Below are positions 25,922-35,601 of a stretch of 64,000 nt of DNA, one piece after another (the stretch's first letter is position 1; every line of letters begins with the position of its first letter). The stretch comes from Micrococcaceae bacterium Sec5.1 (GTDB lineage Bacteria; Actinomycetota; Actinomycetes; Actinomycetales; Micrococcaceae). A model generated the notes under the pieces. That model did no database searches. It saw only the letters and a list, made by a program, of their open reading frames with translations, and had not been told where the DNA came from. Both the position numbers and the translations under genes were made by a program. The DNA lies in the NCBI GenBank assembly GCA_039636795.1, contig CP143430.1:2790001-2854000 (forward strand), in the 5' to 3' direction.

Positions 25922-27124
25922 ATGAGCATCGCATCCAACGAAACTTCCACCGACCAAGCCGTTGATCGCGACTTCGTCGCGGATTACACAGTCGAGCGTG
26001 ACAAGGGCCCGATGGTCGGAAGCGACAACGCTTTCAAGGTCGCGATCTTCGGGGCGAACGTGTCCACGGGCCAAGGCGGCCTGAACTTCGCCGAGAACTC
26101 CATCAAGCTTGGCAACTGGGGCGAAGTGCAGCATCTCGCCCAGAAGGCCGACCGGTACGGCTTGGACGGATTCATCCCCATCGCTCGCTGGCAGGGGCTC
26201 GCTGGTCCCGACCGGCCCTGGGGTCGTCAGTTCGAGACGTTCACCTGGGCGGCAGGTATCGCCGCGGTGACGCAGAACATTCAGATCATCGCCACCTGCA
26301 ACGTGCAGTTCATCAACCCCGTGATGGGCGCGAAAATGGTGACAACCATTGACCACATCAGTGGTGGTCGCATGGGGCTGAACGTGACAGCGGGCTACTT
26401 CAAACCCGAGTACGACATCTTCGGCGTCGAACTCCCAGAGCACGATGTGCGATACGAGCTCGCCGACGAGTGGATTGAGATCGCCGAGCGGCTGTGGGCG
26501 AACGAGGAGCAGGAGTTCGACTTCGACGGCAAGTTCTTCAATCTGAAGGGCGCGCAGGCGCACCCGAAGCCCGTGCAGTCCCCGCGCCCGATGGTGATGA
26601 GCGCCGGTTCGAGCCCAGCAGGGCAGGAGTTCGCGTTCAAGCACGCAAACGTCCTGTTCGCGTCGGTTGCCAGCGTCGAACACAGTGGCGAGCTGACACC
26701 GAAACTGCGGCAGAAAGCCGACGCCGCTGGACGCGAGGATCTCGGCCTGTGGGCTGGCGCGCACATCATCGTCAAGGACACCGAGAAGGAAGCGCGCGCC
26801 TACGCGGACTACGTCACGGAAAACACTGACTGGGAGAGCGCGCTTCGCTATCGCGAGATCATTCGCAGCGGCACGCAGAGCTTCAACTGGGATGAGTACA
26901 AGCAGTCCGAGGACTACAAGCGTGACGAATCCGTGAGGGCCTTTGGCCGCGCGGCGCTTATGCCCATCACTGGTACTCCCGAGATGGTCGTCGAGGAGCT
27001 GCAGAAGTTGCAGGCCTCGGGCATCACGGGCATCTGCACCGGCCTCGTCGACTATGACGAGGGCCTGGACCGGCTGAACGAGCAAGTCTTCCCGCTGATG
27101 CGCGAGGCGGGCCTGCGCGCCTGA
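25922..27124 (+). CDS. LLM-class flavin-dependent monooxygenase
   Basis: A 400-aa TIM-barrel enzyme of the bacterial luciferase family. Signatures are AQKADRYGLDGFIPIARW, ATCNVQFINPVMGAKMVTTIDHISGGRMGLNVTAGYFKPEYDIFG and SPRPMVMSAGSSPAGQEFAFKHAN. The layout resembles sulfone and pyrimidine monooxygenases (SfnG/RutA group), and also the family that holds type II Baeyer-Villiger enzymes such as diketocamphane monooxygenases. The reductase upstream supports use of free FMNH2. Substrate unknown; a cyclic ketone is plausible from the other genes. Confidence 0.93.
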   Translation: MSIASNETSTDQAVDRDFVADYTVERDKGPMVGSDNAFKVAIFGANVSTGQGGLNFAENSIKLGNWGEVQHLAQKADRYGLDGFIPIARWQGLAGPDRPWGRQFETFTWAAGIAAVTQNIQIIATCNVQFINPVMGAKMVTTIDHISGGRMGLNVTAGYFKPEYDIFGVELPEHDVRYELADEWIEIAERLWANEEQEFDFDGKFFNLKGAQAHPKPVQSPRPMVMSAGSSPAGQEFAFKHANVLFASVASVEHSGELTPKLRQKADAAGREDLGLWAGAHIIVKDTEKEARAYADYVTENTDWESALRYREIIRSGTQSFNWDEYKQSEDYKRDESVRAFGRAALMPITGTPEMVVEELQKLQASGITGICTGLVDYDEGLDRLNEQVFPLMREAGLRA

Positions 27125-27174
27125 CCACTAAGCGCCCAACCGCGAAGCGTCCATCCACGAAGGAGTGAACACAG

Positions 27175-27696
27175 ATGACTTTTCCTGATCCCAAAAAATT
27201 CCAACTCGTCGTCGCGGGGCCGAACGAGGCCGGCGAGGCCGACTTCCTCGAAGTCGGCCCGGCCGCAGAGTTCGACTTCCCCGGCGTGGCAGCGGGTGCC
27301 TTTTACTGGGCTGTTGACGGGGGCCACAGCAAAACGAACATCGGCGCCCCGCCAAGCAAGGTCGCCTTGGCTGGACCCAACGGATCCACCTTCGGTATCA
27401 GCAGCTTCCCTGCGCACTCTTCCGGGGAGGTGGACGCTGAGACGCTGGACGAGAGCATGAACGCCACCGACGACGACGGCGACGCCGGGATGCACGCGAG
27501 CGACACCATCGACTACGAGGTGGTTATCTCGGGCAAAGTTGACCTCGTTCTCCCGGGTGGGAAGAAGCGGACGCTCGTGCCGGGAGACCTGCTAGTCATG
27601 GCCGGGGTGCCCCATGCCTGGAAGAACCCGTACGACGAAGACTGCGTCTACGTCGTGGTAACTGTCGGTTTCAACACCCCTGAGGTGGCATCATGA
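27175..27696 (+). CDS. Cupin-domain protein
   Basis: A 173-aa protein whose second half is a cupin barrel: DTIDYEVVISGKVDLVLPGGKKRTLVPGDLLVMAGVPHAWKNP. The first cupin motif lacks the usual HxH (it has HASDTIDYE), while the second keeps the His of PHAW. It may bind a metal or organic ligand, act as an isomerase or decarboxylase, or be non-catalytic. It overlaps the next gene by 4 bp, so it is part of the copy B operon. Confidence 0.88.
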   Translation: MTFPDPKKFQLVVAGPNEAGEADFLEVGPAAEFDFPGVAAGAFYWAVDGGHSKTNIGAPPSKVALAGPNGSTFGISSFPAHSSGEVDAETLDESMNATDDDGDAGMHASDTIDYEVVISGKVDLVLPGGKKRTLVPGDLLVMAGVPHAWKNPYDEDCVYVVVTVGFNTPEVAS

Positions 27697-28643
27697 GTCT
27701 GACCTCACCGGGCAAGGCGCTGCGTGCCGTCTTCGACAGTCCCCAGACGGCCCTGGTGCCGTTCGGCGCCTTGCCGCTCCACGCACAGATGGCGCAGCAC
27801 GCAGGTTTCGACGCGTTCCAGCTCTCCGGCGGCATGTCGGCTTGGTGGCAGGGCGTCTCCGACACGGGATGGCTCACCCTGACCGAAGTGGTTGAGCATG
27901 CAAAACGTACCGCCCGCGCCGCTGACATTCCGATCTATTGCGATGCCGATACCGGCTTCGGTGCACCGATCAACGTGCAGCGCACAGTGTCAGAGTTCAT
28001 TGATGCCGGCGTCGCCGGAATCCACATTGAGGATCAGCGGGAGCCCAAGAAATCAGGCGGCGTAGCCGGGATCGAATTGGTTTCGGACGCCGAGGCTATC
28101 GGACGACTGAACGCCGCCGTCGATGCCCGCGACAAATTGGACAGCGATTTCGTCATCGTTGCCCGCACCGACGGCTATGGTGCCGCCGGCGGTGGCGTGG
28201 ACGAGGCGATCCGCCGCGCGCAACTCTACAAGGCCGAGACCGGTGCGGACGTCATCTTCTACGAGGGATTCCATACCTGGGAGCAGGCCGAACTCGCGCT
28301 GAAGGAGACACCCGGGCCCGCCTACGCCGTCGGAGTTCCGTTGATCGGCCGAAAGACCGTCGCCGAGATGACAGCGCTCGGCCAGGCGATCCAGCCTGTG
28401 GCTTTCGTGCTCCCGGGCGTCAAAGAGGTATGGCGCCTGCTCATGGAGGTCAAGGAATCCGGCGAGGCCACACCCATCGGCGAGTACATCGACCACTTGA
28501 ACGATGGCCCGGACAGCATCGGCTGGGGCGCAATGTTCGGCCGGCCCCTGACCGACTACGTGCGTGAAACCGAGGACAGGTTCCTCCCACAGGAATCGCG
28601 CCGCAATTATGACAACAACGTCCATGTTGGAGAGAACTACTGA
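27693..28643 (+). CDS. Isocitrate lyase/PEP mutase-superfamily protein lacking the catalytic Cys
   Basis: A 316-aa TIM-barrel protein. PIYCDADTGFG (about 81-91) is the metal-binding segment and GIHIEDQREPKK leads to the flexible-loop position. There the lyase motif KKCGH reads KKSGG, with Ser121 in place of Cys and Gly123 in place of His. The enzyme therefore probably does not act as a classic C-C lyase; oxaloacetate-decarboxylase-like or oxo-acid hydrolase activity is possible. It overlaps the upstream cupin by 4 bp and touches the downstream SDR (TGATG). Confidence 0.9.
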   Translation: MSLTSPGKALRAVFDSPQTALVPFGALPLHAQMAQHAGFDAFQLSGGMSAWWQGVSDTGWLTLTEVVEHAKRTARAADIPIYCDADTGFGAPINVQRTVSEFIDAGVAGIHIEDQREPKKSGGVAGIELVSDAEAIGRLNAAVDARDKLDSDFVIVARTDGYGAAGGGVDEAIRRAQLYKAETGADVIFYEGFHTWEQAELALKETPGPAYAVGVPLIGRKTVAEMTALGQAIQPVAFVLPGVKEVWRLLMEVKESGEATPIGEYIDHLNDGPDSIGWGAMFGRPLTDYVRETEDRFLPQESRRNYDNNVHVGENY

Positions 28644-29419
28644 TGAATGAGGAAAAACTGATGATGAAAGACAAAGCCGGTCTCGTCACCGGCGCGGGCT
28701 CGGGCATTGGCCGGGCAGGTGCCCTGGCGTTCGCGAAGAATGGTGCGCGCGTAGTGGTGTCAGATATTGATGAGGCCTCCGGGCGCGAAACAGTGGAGAT
28801 GATCACCGAATCCGGTGGAAAGGCTGTCTTCTTCCAGTGCGATGTCAGCGATGAGGAGCAGGTCAAAGGCCTCGTCGACGCGACGGTGTCGAACTTCGGG
28901 CAGCTGGATTTCGCTTTCAACAATGCAGGGATGAACGGTGTCTTCGCACCTATTGGGGAGACTGACAGCGAGACCTGGGATCGAGTCATGAAGGTGAACC
29001 TCTACAGCACCTTCTACTGCCTCAAGCACGAAGTCAACGCGATGCTGAAGACCGGAGGTGGCGCGATCGTGAACACAGCTTCTGCTGCGGGCTTGATCGG
29101 CATCGCCAACAACGCGCCGTACACGGCCTCGAAGTTCGGCGTCGTCGGGATGACGAGGAACGCGGCCATTGATTATGGGCCCTTGGGCATCCGTATTAAC
29201 GCTCTCACGCCGGGGTCGACGACGAGTCCCATGATGAAGAACGCTTTCGAGCAGAACCCGCCCGAATTCCGGGAAAGGATCCTGTCGGCGATTCCGATGC
29301 GCGGGCTGGCTGAACCCGAGGACCAGGCAGATGCGGTTGTGTGGCTCTGCTCGGAGCAAGCCCGCATGGTTACCGGAATTTCCCTGGCGGTCGACGGCGG
29401 CTGGCTGGCTGGAAAGTAA
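28643..29419 (+). CDS. SDR-family oxidoreductase
   Basis: A 258-aa short-chain dehydrogenase with TGAGSGIG, NNAG (about 95-98) and Tyr160-x3-Lys164 (YTASK). Asp near 41 (SDID) favours NAD. ATG 28643 overlaps the preceding stop; ATG 28661, after GAGGAAAAACTG, may be the real start. Ends with the common VTGISLAVDGGWLAG. Part of the copy B operon; oxidises or reduces a hydroxy/keto group of an intermediate. Confidence 0.93.
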   Translation: MNEEKLMMKDKAGLVTGAGSGIGRAGALAFAKNGARVVVSDIDEASGRETVEMITESGGKAVFFQCDVSDEEQVKGLVDATVSNFGQLDFAFNNAGMNGVFAPIGETDSETWDRVMKVNLYSTFYCLKHEVNAMLKTGGGAIVNTASAAGLIGIANNAPYTASKFGVVGMTRNAAIDYGPLGIRINALTPGSTTSPMMKNAFEQNPPEFRERILSAIPMRGLAEPEDQADAVVWLCSEQARMVTGISLAVDGGWLAGK

Positions 29420-29463
29420 TGGCAACGCCTGCCCGCTTCCACAAGAAATGGAGTAACTGAAAA

Positions 29464-30387
29464 ATGAACAATCTTGATTTCAAGGGCCGGGTGGCAATTG
29501 TCACGGGTGCCGGACAGGGAATGGGCCGCGAGCACGCAAAGATGCTCGCCTCCCGCGGGGCCCGCGTCGTCGTCAACGATGTCAACGTGGCGAACGCCTC
29601 CGCGGCCGTGGCCGAAATTACCGACGCCGGCGGTATGGCAGTGGTTGACAGCAATAACGTTGTCACGAACGCGTCTGACATAGTCCAGACCGCACTGGAC
29701 TCCTTTGGGCAGCTCGACATCGTCGTGAACAACGCCGGGATCAACGCGTTCGGCCGCTTCTGGGAGATGGAGCCCGATACGTGGTGGCGCATCTTCGATG
29801 TGGCCGTCAAGGGCGTGGTCGGAGTCTCACGTGCTGCCATGCCGCACCTCATTGCCTCCGGCAGTGGCCGGCTTATCAATATTTCGTCGAACGGGGTCAT
29901 GGGCGTGCCGACGGACTCGGCCTACAACGCTGCCAAGGCCGCGATCTGGGGTCTGGGTATTACCCTCGCGGCCGAGGCCCGTGAGGTGGGAGTTCAAGTC
30001 ACCACCCTGATGCCGGTTGCCTTGACACCAATGACGGAGGACGCCTTCCCCAATCCCGTCGTCAAGGACGCCATGCGCACCAATGTTCCGGCGAGCTCTG
30101 TGTCTGCGTTCGTGACGTGGCTGGCGCACCAGGACACTTCAGTCTTCGGCGAAACGTTCGAGATTGCCGGAGTCGCTGCCGGCCGCGTGGCCATTGCCGG
30201 CATGCCGCGAATGAAGGTCGAATCACCTACGCCCGAGAGTTGGGCCGACAGCGGGGAGGCGCTCATGAAGGGCGGCGAGCTGCGGGAATTCCGCAATGCG
30301 AGCGAGTCGTTCCGCGACCAGATGGTGTACTTGGCGCCCGAATTGGACACGGTGCTCCCAGTCGACGCAGCGGACGTTTCGCGGTGA
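29464..30387 (+). CDS. SDR-family oxidoreductase (extended C-terminus)
   Basis: A 307-aa SDR: TGAGQGMG, NNAG (about 90-93), NISS Ser near 142 and Tyr154-x3-Lys158 (YNAAK). The C-terminal 60 residues (ESPTPESWADSGEALMKGGELREFRNASES) extend beyond the classical fold and recall multifunctional-enzyme-2-type 3-hydroxyacyl-CoA dehydrogenases. It lies 44 bp after the previous SDR in the same orientation and may oxidise a CoA-bound or carboxylated hydroxy intermediate. Confidence 0.9.
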   Translation: MNNLDFKGRVAIVTGAGQGMGREHAKMLASRGARVVVNDVNVANASAAVAEITDAGGMAVVDSNNVVTNASDIVQTALDSFGQLDIVVNNAGINAFGRFWEMEPDTWWRIFDVAVKGVVGVSRAAMPHLIASGSGRLINISSNGVMGVPTDSAYNAAKAAIWGLGITLAAEAREVGVQVTTLMPVALTPMTEDAFPNPVVKDAMRTNVPASSVSAFVTWLAHQDTSVFGETFEIAGVAAGRVAIAGMPRMKVESPTPESWADSGEALMKGGELREFRNASESFRDQMVYLAPELDTVLPVDAADVSR

Positions 30388-30461
30388 CGGTCGCGGCATC
30401 AATTACCACGTAGGGGCAAGTTCAAGGCCGGAACCGGCTCACAAACAAGACAAGGATTCTC

Positions 30462-31205
30462 ATGAAGATCGGCATTGTAGGAGCAGGATCAATCGGAGCG
30501 ACACTCGCCCGCAAACTCAGTGGAGCTGGCCATGATGTGAAGGTTGCTAATTCCCGCGGCCCTGAAACCATCAGTTCGGACATTGTCGCGTCGGGAGCCA
30601 GGCCAGTAGAGGCAACCAGCGTCGCCACCGACGTCGATGTCCTCATCACGTCCATACCGCTCAGCCGGATGCCGGAGGTCAAAACCCTTATCGAGGACCT
30701 CCCGGCCCACGCCGTCATCGTCGATACGTCCAATTACTACCCCCTTCGTGATGGGCGGGTGGATGCCCTGGAAAACGGGATGGTCGAAAGCGTCTGGATC
30801 ACCCAGCAGCTCGGGCGTCCCGTTGCCAAGGCCTGGAACGCCATTACGGCTGGGTCTTTCGAGGCCTATGGACGTGAAGACGGCGATCCCGATCGGATCG
30901 CGATCCCCGTGGCCGCGGATCGCGACCACGACAAAGCGGTGGCGATGGCCCTCGTCGAGGAAACCGGCTTTGACGCGGTCGACGCCGGATCCCTGGCGGA
31001 GTCTTGGCGCCAGCAGCCCGGATCCCCCAGCTACTGCACCGATCTCACCCGCCAGAAGATACCCCACGCCCTTGCTTCAGCCGATAAGGCGCGGAGCCCA
31101 CACCGACGCGACATCGCTCTTGCTGCCATTACAGAACGCTTCCCGAACTATTCGGATGTCACCGCCGACTACCTTGTTCGACTTCACCGGGCCCTCTACA
31201 GCTAA
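30462..31205 (+). CDS. F420-oxidoreductase-like NAD(P)-binding protein (copy 1)
   Basis: A 247-aa protein of the NADP oxidoreductase, coenzyme F420-dependent family: MKIGIVGAGSIGATLARKLSGAGHDVKVANSRGPE, then DTSNYYPLRDGR, then AWNAI and FDAVDAGSLAESWRQQPGSP. Family members reduce F420 with NADPH or act on other substrates. No F420-synthesis gene is visible here, so the cofactor is open. A paralogue is at 50346. Preceded by a 74-bp gap. Confidence 0.87.
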   Translation: MKIGIVGAGSIGATLARKLSGAGHDVKVANSRGPETISSDIVASGARPVEATSVATDVDVLITSIPLSRMPEVKTLIEDLPAHAVIVDTSNYYPLRDGRVDALENGMVESVWITQQLGRPVAKAWNAITAGSFEAYGREDGDPDRIAIPVAADRDHDKAVAMALVEETGFDAVDAGSLAESWRQQPGSPSYCTDLTRQKIPHALASADKARSPHRRDIALAAITERFPNYSDVTADYLVRLHRALYS

Positions 31206-31248
31206 ACCCGTGACTATTCGCCAGCAGCCCCAGGGCCAAGGAGCATCA

Positions 31249-32442
31249 ATGAACCGTAAGGAAGATATTGTCATCGTTGGGGCTGCCCGGACTCCCCAGG
31301 GCCGGTTGATGGGTCAGCTCGCCGCGTTGTCCGCCGTCGAGCTCGGCGGCGCTGCAATCGCTGCCGCCCTGGACAGGGCAGGCATCAGTGCGGATGCTGT
31401 TGACGCTGTTCTCATGGGCCAGGTAATCCAGGCGGGCGCTGGCCAGAACCCTGCACGACAAGCAGCAGTAGCCGGCGGCATACCGCTCAATGCCCACGCT
31501 GTCACCGTTAACAAGGTATGCCTGTCCGGACTGACCGCGATTATCGAAGCCAGCCGGCTACTCCAGCTTGGCGAAGCGGAAGTAGTCATCGCGGGCGGAC
31601 AAGAATCAATGAGCAATGCACCGCATCTGCTTCCCGGTTTACGCGCCGGGCAGATCTACGGGGATGCCGTGCTGTCGGACTCTGTTGCCCATGACGGGCT
31701 AACCGATGCCTTCGACCACGAGTCCATGGGCCTTAATACTGACCGTGCCAATGAGGTACACGGCATCGCTCGTGCCGAGCAGGACAAGGCCGCTGCAGAC
31801 TCCCATCGACGGGCAGCAGCGGCCCACAGCGCAGGGTACTTTGATGCGCAAATTGTTCCGGTCAAAGTGCCGCGTCGGCGGGGAACGGCCGAATTGGCAG
31901 GCATGGACGAGGGTGTCCGTCCGGACAGCAATGCGGAGTCCCTCAGCAAACTCCGGCCGGCTTTTTCCCCTGGCGGTACCGTAACGGCAGGCAACGCATC
32001 GCCGCTCACTGATGGTGCTGCCGCCGTCGTCCTTACCACTCGCGGATACGCAGAGACCCATCGCCTGGAGATCTGGGCTGTGCTCGGAGCTCATGGACAG
32101 ATTGCCGGCCCCGACACATCCCTGCCGGACAAACCAGCGCAAGCCATTGCGAAAGCGCTCGGAGCCGCGGGCTGGACCGTAGAAGAGTTGGATTTCGTGG
32201 AGATCAACGAAGCGTTCGCGTCCGTAGCCCTCCACTCAGCTGCGCAGCTCGGAATTGCAATGGACAAGGTCAACGTGAACGGCGGCGCCATCGCTCTCGG
32301 ACACCCCATTGGCGCCTCCGGGGCGCGCGTGGTTGTCTCCGCTGTCTACGAGCTGCAGCGCCGCGAAAGGGGCAAAGTTGCTGTGGCACTGTGTGGTGGA
32401 GGCGGCCAGGGCGAGGCGCTGCTCCTGTCCCGGACCCGATAG
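31249..32442 (+). CDS. Acetyl-CoA C-acyltransferase (thiolase)
   Basis: A 397-aa thiolase. The nucleophile is Cys91 (NKVCLSG), followed by GGQESMSNAPH, then NEAFA, GGAIALGHPIGASGAR and CGGGGQGEA at the end, carrying the His and second Cys. It removes acetyl-CoA (or propionyl-CoA) from a 3-oxoacyl-CoA. The start is ATG 31249 after AAGGAG; the frame upstream to 30637 is open only as shadow of the previous gene. It shows that the pathway reaches CoA thioesters. Confidence 0.95.
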   Translation: MNRKEDIVIVGAARTPQGRLMGQLAALSAVELGGAAIAAALDRAGISADAVDAVLMGQVIQAGAGQNPARQAAVAGGIPLNAHAVTVNKVCLSGLTAIIEASRLLQLGEAEVVIAGGQESMSNAPHLLPGLRAGQIYGDAVLSDSVAHDGLTDAFDHESMGLNTDRANEVHGIARAEQDKAAADSHRRAAAAHSAGYFDAQIVPVKVPRRRGTAELAGMDEGVRPDSNAESLSKLRPAFSPGGTVTAGNASPLTDGAAAVVLTTRGYAETHRLEIWAVLGAHGQIAGPDTSLPDKPAQAIAKALGAAGWTVEELDFVEINEAFASVALHSAAQLGIAMDKVNVNGGAIALGHPIGASGARVVVSAVYELQRRERGKVAVALCGGGGQGEALLLSRTR

Positions 32443-33072
32443 ATGACTGGAGTAATTGAGCCCATGAAGGAGGCTACGCCGAACACCGGCAAAACGGTGG
32501 ACTGGGCTGCCGAGCTGGACCAACTGCGTGTCCTGGTCGCCAAGCAGGAGCTGAACGAGAACATGATCCGCTATTGCCGGGGCATGGACCGGAAGGAACT
32601 GGACCTGATGAAGTCCACGTACTGGCCTGAGGCGACTGAGGATCATGGCATGTATGTGGGCCTGTCCCATGACTTCTGCGACTGGGCCTATTCCATGCGG
32701 CGGGAGTCCTCCCACAAGGCCAGTCACTACGTGACCAACATACTCATCGACCTCAACGGCAACGAAGCCAAGCGTGAAACAGCGTTCATCTACCGTACGG
32801 TTCCAGCCGACGGCGGCCCTACGGACCTGCTTTTTGGCCGTTACCGGGATCTTTGTGAGCGGCGCCAAGGGGAGTGGAAGGTGCTCGCGAGGACTTGCGT
32901 CTGGGACGGGGCGCAACGGCTCGGTCCGGAAGCGGACGTAGCCGAGCTGTTTGGCATCCCACCCACGTCGAACTTCGGCGATCGCTATCCGCACGACCCG
33001 ATCTATGCCACGGATTGGGGAAAAGCATCCCCTGTCCAGACCACGAATGCAAAGGAGCATTTCAATGACTAG
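32443..33072 (+). CDS. SnoaL-like / NTF2-fold protein (copy 1 of a pair)
   Basis: A 209-aa SnoaL_4-type protein. The core LMKSTYWPEATEDHGMYVG (about 52-70), HYVTNILIDLNGNEAKRE and FGRYRDLCERRQGEWKVLARTCVWD are shared with the 51123 product. The start directly abuts the thiolase stop (TAGATG); ATG 32464 is an alternative. Such proteins accompany steroid, terpene and aromatic degradation genes and may be dehydratases, isomerases or ring-hydroxylase accessory proteins. It overlaps the next SDR by 8 bp. Confidence 0.88.
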   Translation: MTGVIEPMKEATPNTGKTVDWAAELDQLRVLVAKQELNENMIRYCRGMDRKELDLMKSTYWPEATEDHGMYVGLSHDFCDWAYSMRRESSHKASHYVTNILIDLNGNEAKRETAFIYRTVPADGGPTDLLFGRYRDLCERRQGEWKVLARTCVWDGAQRLGPEADVAELFGIPPTSNFGDRYPHDPIYATDWGKASPVQTTNAKEHFND

Positions 33073-33985
33073 CGACCAAATCCTCGCTGGAAAGCACATC
33101 CTCATTACCGGCGCCGGTCGCGGCCTCGGCGAGGCTTATGCACACGCGGCCGCAGCGGAAGGTGCCCGCGTCGTCGTCTCGGACATTAATGCCGAAAGCG
33201 CCGAGGCTGTGGCGGAGGCGATCAATCGGGAGGGCGGCGAAGCATTAGCCGTCGCGGCCGACGTCACCGATTGGGACAGTTGCCAGCGGCTTGTCTCGGC
33301 GGCGGTAGAACGCTTCGGGAAACTTGACGGCCTGGTAAACAACGCCGGTTACTTGGAGACGGTGACGGCCGGGGAGGAGACCCAGGAGCACATCCGCCGC
33401 CATGTGGACATCAACGTCTGTGGTACCTACTTCATGTCAGTCCATGGCCTTGCCGCCATGGAGGGACGCGGATCGATCGTCAACGTGACCTCGGGCGCGG
33501 TTGTAGGTCTCCGGATGATGAGTGCTTATGCCGCAGCCAAGGCGGCGATCGCCTCGTTGACTTTCGCCTGGGCAACCGAGTTCGGCGCCGAAGGCGGAGA
33601 TATCCGGGTAAACGCCATGGCACCCCATGCCGACACACCGATGATGACGGCCGGCACCGAGGCGTACACGAAGTTCTTCGGCGGAAACCCCATCGCACCG
33701 CCGCCGTCCACAAACGCTCCAGTGGTGCTTTATCTCCTGTCTGACCTCAGCAAGGGAGTAAACGGCCAAGTGGTCCGTTTTGCGAACGGGCATGACCTCA
33801 TGCTGCTTTCGCACCCGGCCGTCGTCGACTCCGCCCTCACCCGCGAGTCATGGACGCCCCTTGATGTCAGCGCTGCGTTCGATGACGTCCTGCGCGCCAG
33901 GATGCAGCCGTGCGGCCAACTGACGTACATGGATTCCCGCATCACGGAGCCAGAACTGACGGAGTTTGCAGGAGTCAGCCAGTGA
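33065..33985 (+). CDS. SDR-family oxidoreductase
   Basis: A 306-aa SDR starting at ATG 33065 after AAAGGAG; the upstream frame is shadow. TGAGRGLG, SDIN (NAD preference), NNAG at about 93-96 and Tyr155-x3-Lys159 (YAAAK) are present. The C-terminus extends about 50 residues past the classical end, like the SDR at 29464. It overlaps the neighbouring genes on both sides (8 bp and 4 bp), so translation is coupled from the SnoaL-like gene through to the FAD monooxygenase. Confidence 0.92.
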   Translation: MTSDQILAGKHILITGAGRGLGEAYAHAAAAEGARVVVSDINAESAEAVAEAINREGGEALAVAADVTDWDSCQRLVSAAVERFGKLDGLVNNAGYLETVTAGEETQEHIRRHVDINVCGTYFMSVHGLAAMEGRGSIVNVTSGAVVGLRMMSAYAAAKAAIASLTFAWATEFGAEGGDIRVNAMAPHADTPMMTAGTEAYTKFFGGNPIAPPPSTNAPVVLYLLSDLSKGVNGQVVRFANGHDLMLLSHPAVVDSALTRESWTPLDVSAAFDDVLRARMQPCGQLTYMDSRITEPELTEFAGVSQ

Positions 33986-35601
33986 ACGAGCGGAATGAAC
34001 CCGCGAAGCGCAGCGTCGACGTCCTGATTATCGGAGCTGGTCCGGTGGGACTTTCGGCGGCGATCCTCCTGGGGCGGTTCGGCGTCGACACCCTCGTTGT
34101 CGAGCGACGAACCGAGCGGTCGCGCCACCCCAGGTCCCGTGCGGTCAGTTGCCGCACCATGGAGGTTTTTCGCGAACTCGGTCTCGCGGAAGAAGTACGG
34201 GCTGCGGCACTTCCTGGCGGACCACGGCGCCTGCTGGGAAGCGATGCCGTATCACCGTGGCGTTCTGTAGTCACCAGCAGCGGTGCTGACGGCCCCGCCG
34301 ACACCAGCCTCGGTCCGGAGACCCTGGATGTGGTGCTGTGCTCACAGGACGCCCTTGAGCCCATCCTCGTTGACGCGGCCCAGGCAGAGGACACGGTCAC
34401 GATCGAGTTCGGAAGGACGGTGTCGACGGTTAAGGACACAGGGACAGAAGTCCTCGTGTCCATAGCCGATGATGATGGCTCTGTGGACGTTGCCGCAAAA
34501 TATGTCATCGCGGCCGACGGCGCCGCCAGCCAGGTGCGCACTGCCCTGCGGATCGGGACGACGGGCGATCAGGACCTGCAGACGGCGGTGAGCGTGCTGT
34601 TCCGTTCGCCTGTTATCCAGCGGCGCACGGGCGATCCGTCCAGCTTTATCTATCTCGATAATCCAGAGACCATCGGCGCTGTCGTGATCGCTCCCGTTGA
34701 CGCGACCGATCGGGTAGCGATGCTGGGCCGCCCACTGGTCATGGACAGGGTGCCCTTCGAGGACATTGACTGGACGACGCAAATACGGGACGCGATCGGC
34801 GATCCTCACGAGTCGGTGGAGTTAATGGACGCCCGGACCTGGACTGTGGGCGCCTGGGTGGCAGACAGCTACCAGTCCGGCCGGATCCTGCTCGCCGGAG
34901 ACGCCGTGCACGTCATGCCTCCATACGGCGGCTTCAACCAAAACACCGGCATTCAGGACGTCCACAACATCGCATGGAAGCTGGCAGCTGTCCTCAAGGG
35001 CTGGGCTGATCCTGCCCTCCTGGCCACCTACGAAGTGGAGCGGCGGCCCGTTGCAGTGTTTAATATGGCCGAATCCGTCCGCAACTTCCGATCTATTGTG
35101 GGTAACGCCGATGAAGGCCCCCGCTCCTTCCGGCCGGAAAACTTTGTACACCCTGGCCTGGACATCGGATTCCGCTATAACCGTGGAGCGGTAGCGGGAC
35201 CCACCTCGCCGGATGCCGGCTGGCCGGTGGGAACCTTCACGCCAACTGCTGCCGTGGGTGAACGCGCCCCGCACGTGTGGCTCAACGCCGAGGAAACTAC
35301 TTCAACGCTTGATTTGTTCGGACGCGAACTGACCATCCTCGCGCGCTCCGGTTCGGAGCCAGCAAGGGAGGCAGCGCGGCGCGCAGACATCCGTGGCATT
35401 CCATACCGCTTGGTGACGTTCGGGCCCTCAGGTGACTTTGACGCTGCAGAGGCCGAGTGGGCGGCTGCTTACCGTGTAAACGGGGACGAGGCCATCCTTG
35501 TACGGCCCGATGGGCACGTGCTGGCGCGGTTGGACAGCGAGGACCCGGCAACGCTGGACGCCGCCCTGCTCGCTTACACCGGCCGGAGGACTGCCGCATG
35601 A
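33982..35601 (+). CDS. FAD-dependent aromatic/enol monooxygenase (PHBH/TetX-like)
   Basis: A 539-aa single-component flavoprotein hydroxylase. FAD motifs: IIGAGPVGLSAAILLGRFGVDTLVVER (about 15-41), the DG motif VIAADGAASQVR (about 175-186) and GD motif RILLAGDAVHVMPPYGGFNQNTGIQDVHNIAWKL (about 303-336). A C-terminal thioredoxin-like tail resembles phenol-hydroxylase relatives. The start is GTG 33982 after AGGAG, overlapping the SDR stop. It uses NAD(P)H and O2 to hydroxylate a phenol or enolised diketone, directly upstream of the beta-diketone-hydrolase-like gene. Confidence 0.93.
   Translation: MNERNEPAKRSVDVLIIGAGPVGLSAAILLGRFGVDTLVVERRTERSRHPRSRAVSCRTMEVFRELGLAEEVRAAALPGGPRRLLGSDAVSPWRSVVTSSGADGPADTSLGPETLDVVLCSQDALEPILVDAAQAEDTVTIEFGRTVSTVKDTGTEVLVSIADDDGSVDVAAKYVIAADGAASQVRTALRIGTTGDQDLQTAVSVLFRSPVIQRRTGDPSSFIYLDNPETIGAVVIAPVDATDRVAMLGRPLVMDRVPFEDIDWTTQIRDAIGDPHESVELMDARTWTVGAWVADSYQSGRILLAGDAVHVMPPYGGFNQNTGIQDVHNIAWKLAAVLKGWADPALLATYEVERRPVAVFNMAESVRNFRSIVGNADEGPRSFRPENFVHPGLDIGFRYNRGAVAGPTSPDAGWPVGTFTPTAAVGERAPHVWLNAEETTSTLDLFGRELTILARSGSEPAREAARRADIRGIPYRLVTFGPSGDFDAAEAEWAAAYRVNGDEAILVRPDGHVLARLDSEDPATLDAALLAYTGRRTAA

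Noticed and set aside
25766..27085. 439-aa open frame on the minus strand opposite the LLM monooxygenase
   Set aside because: Antisense shadow of a GC-rich gene; the plus-strand protein is a clear family member and the minus frame has no recognisable domain.
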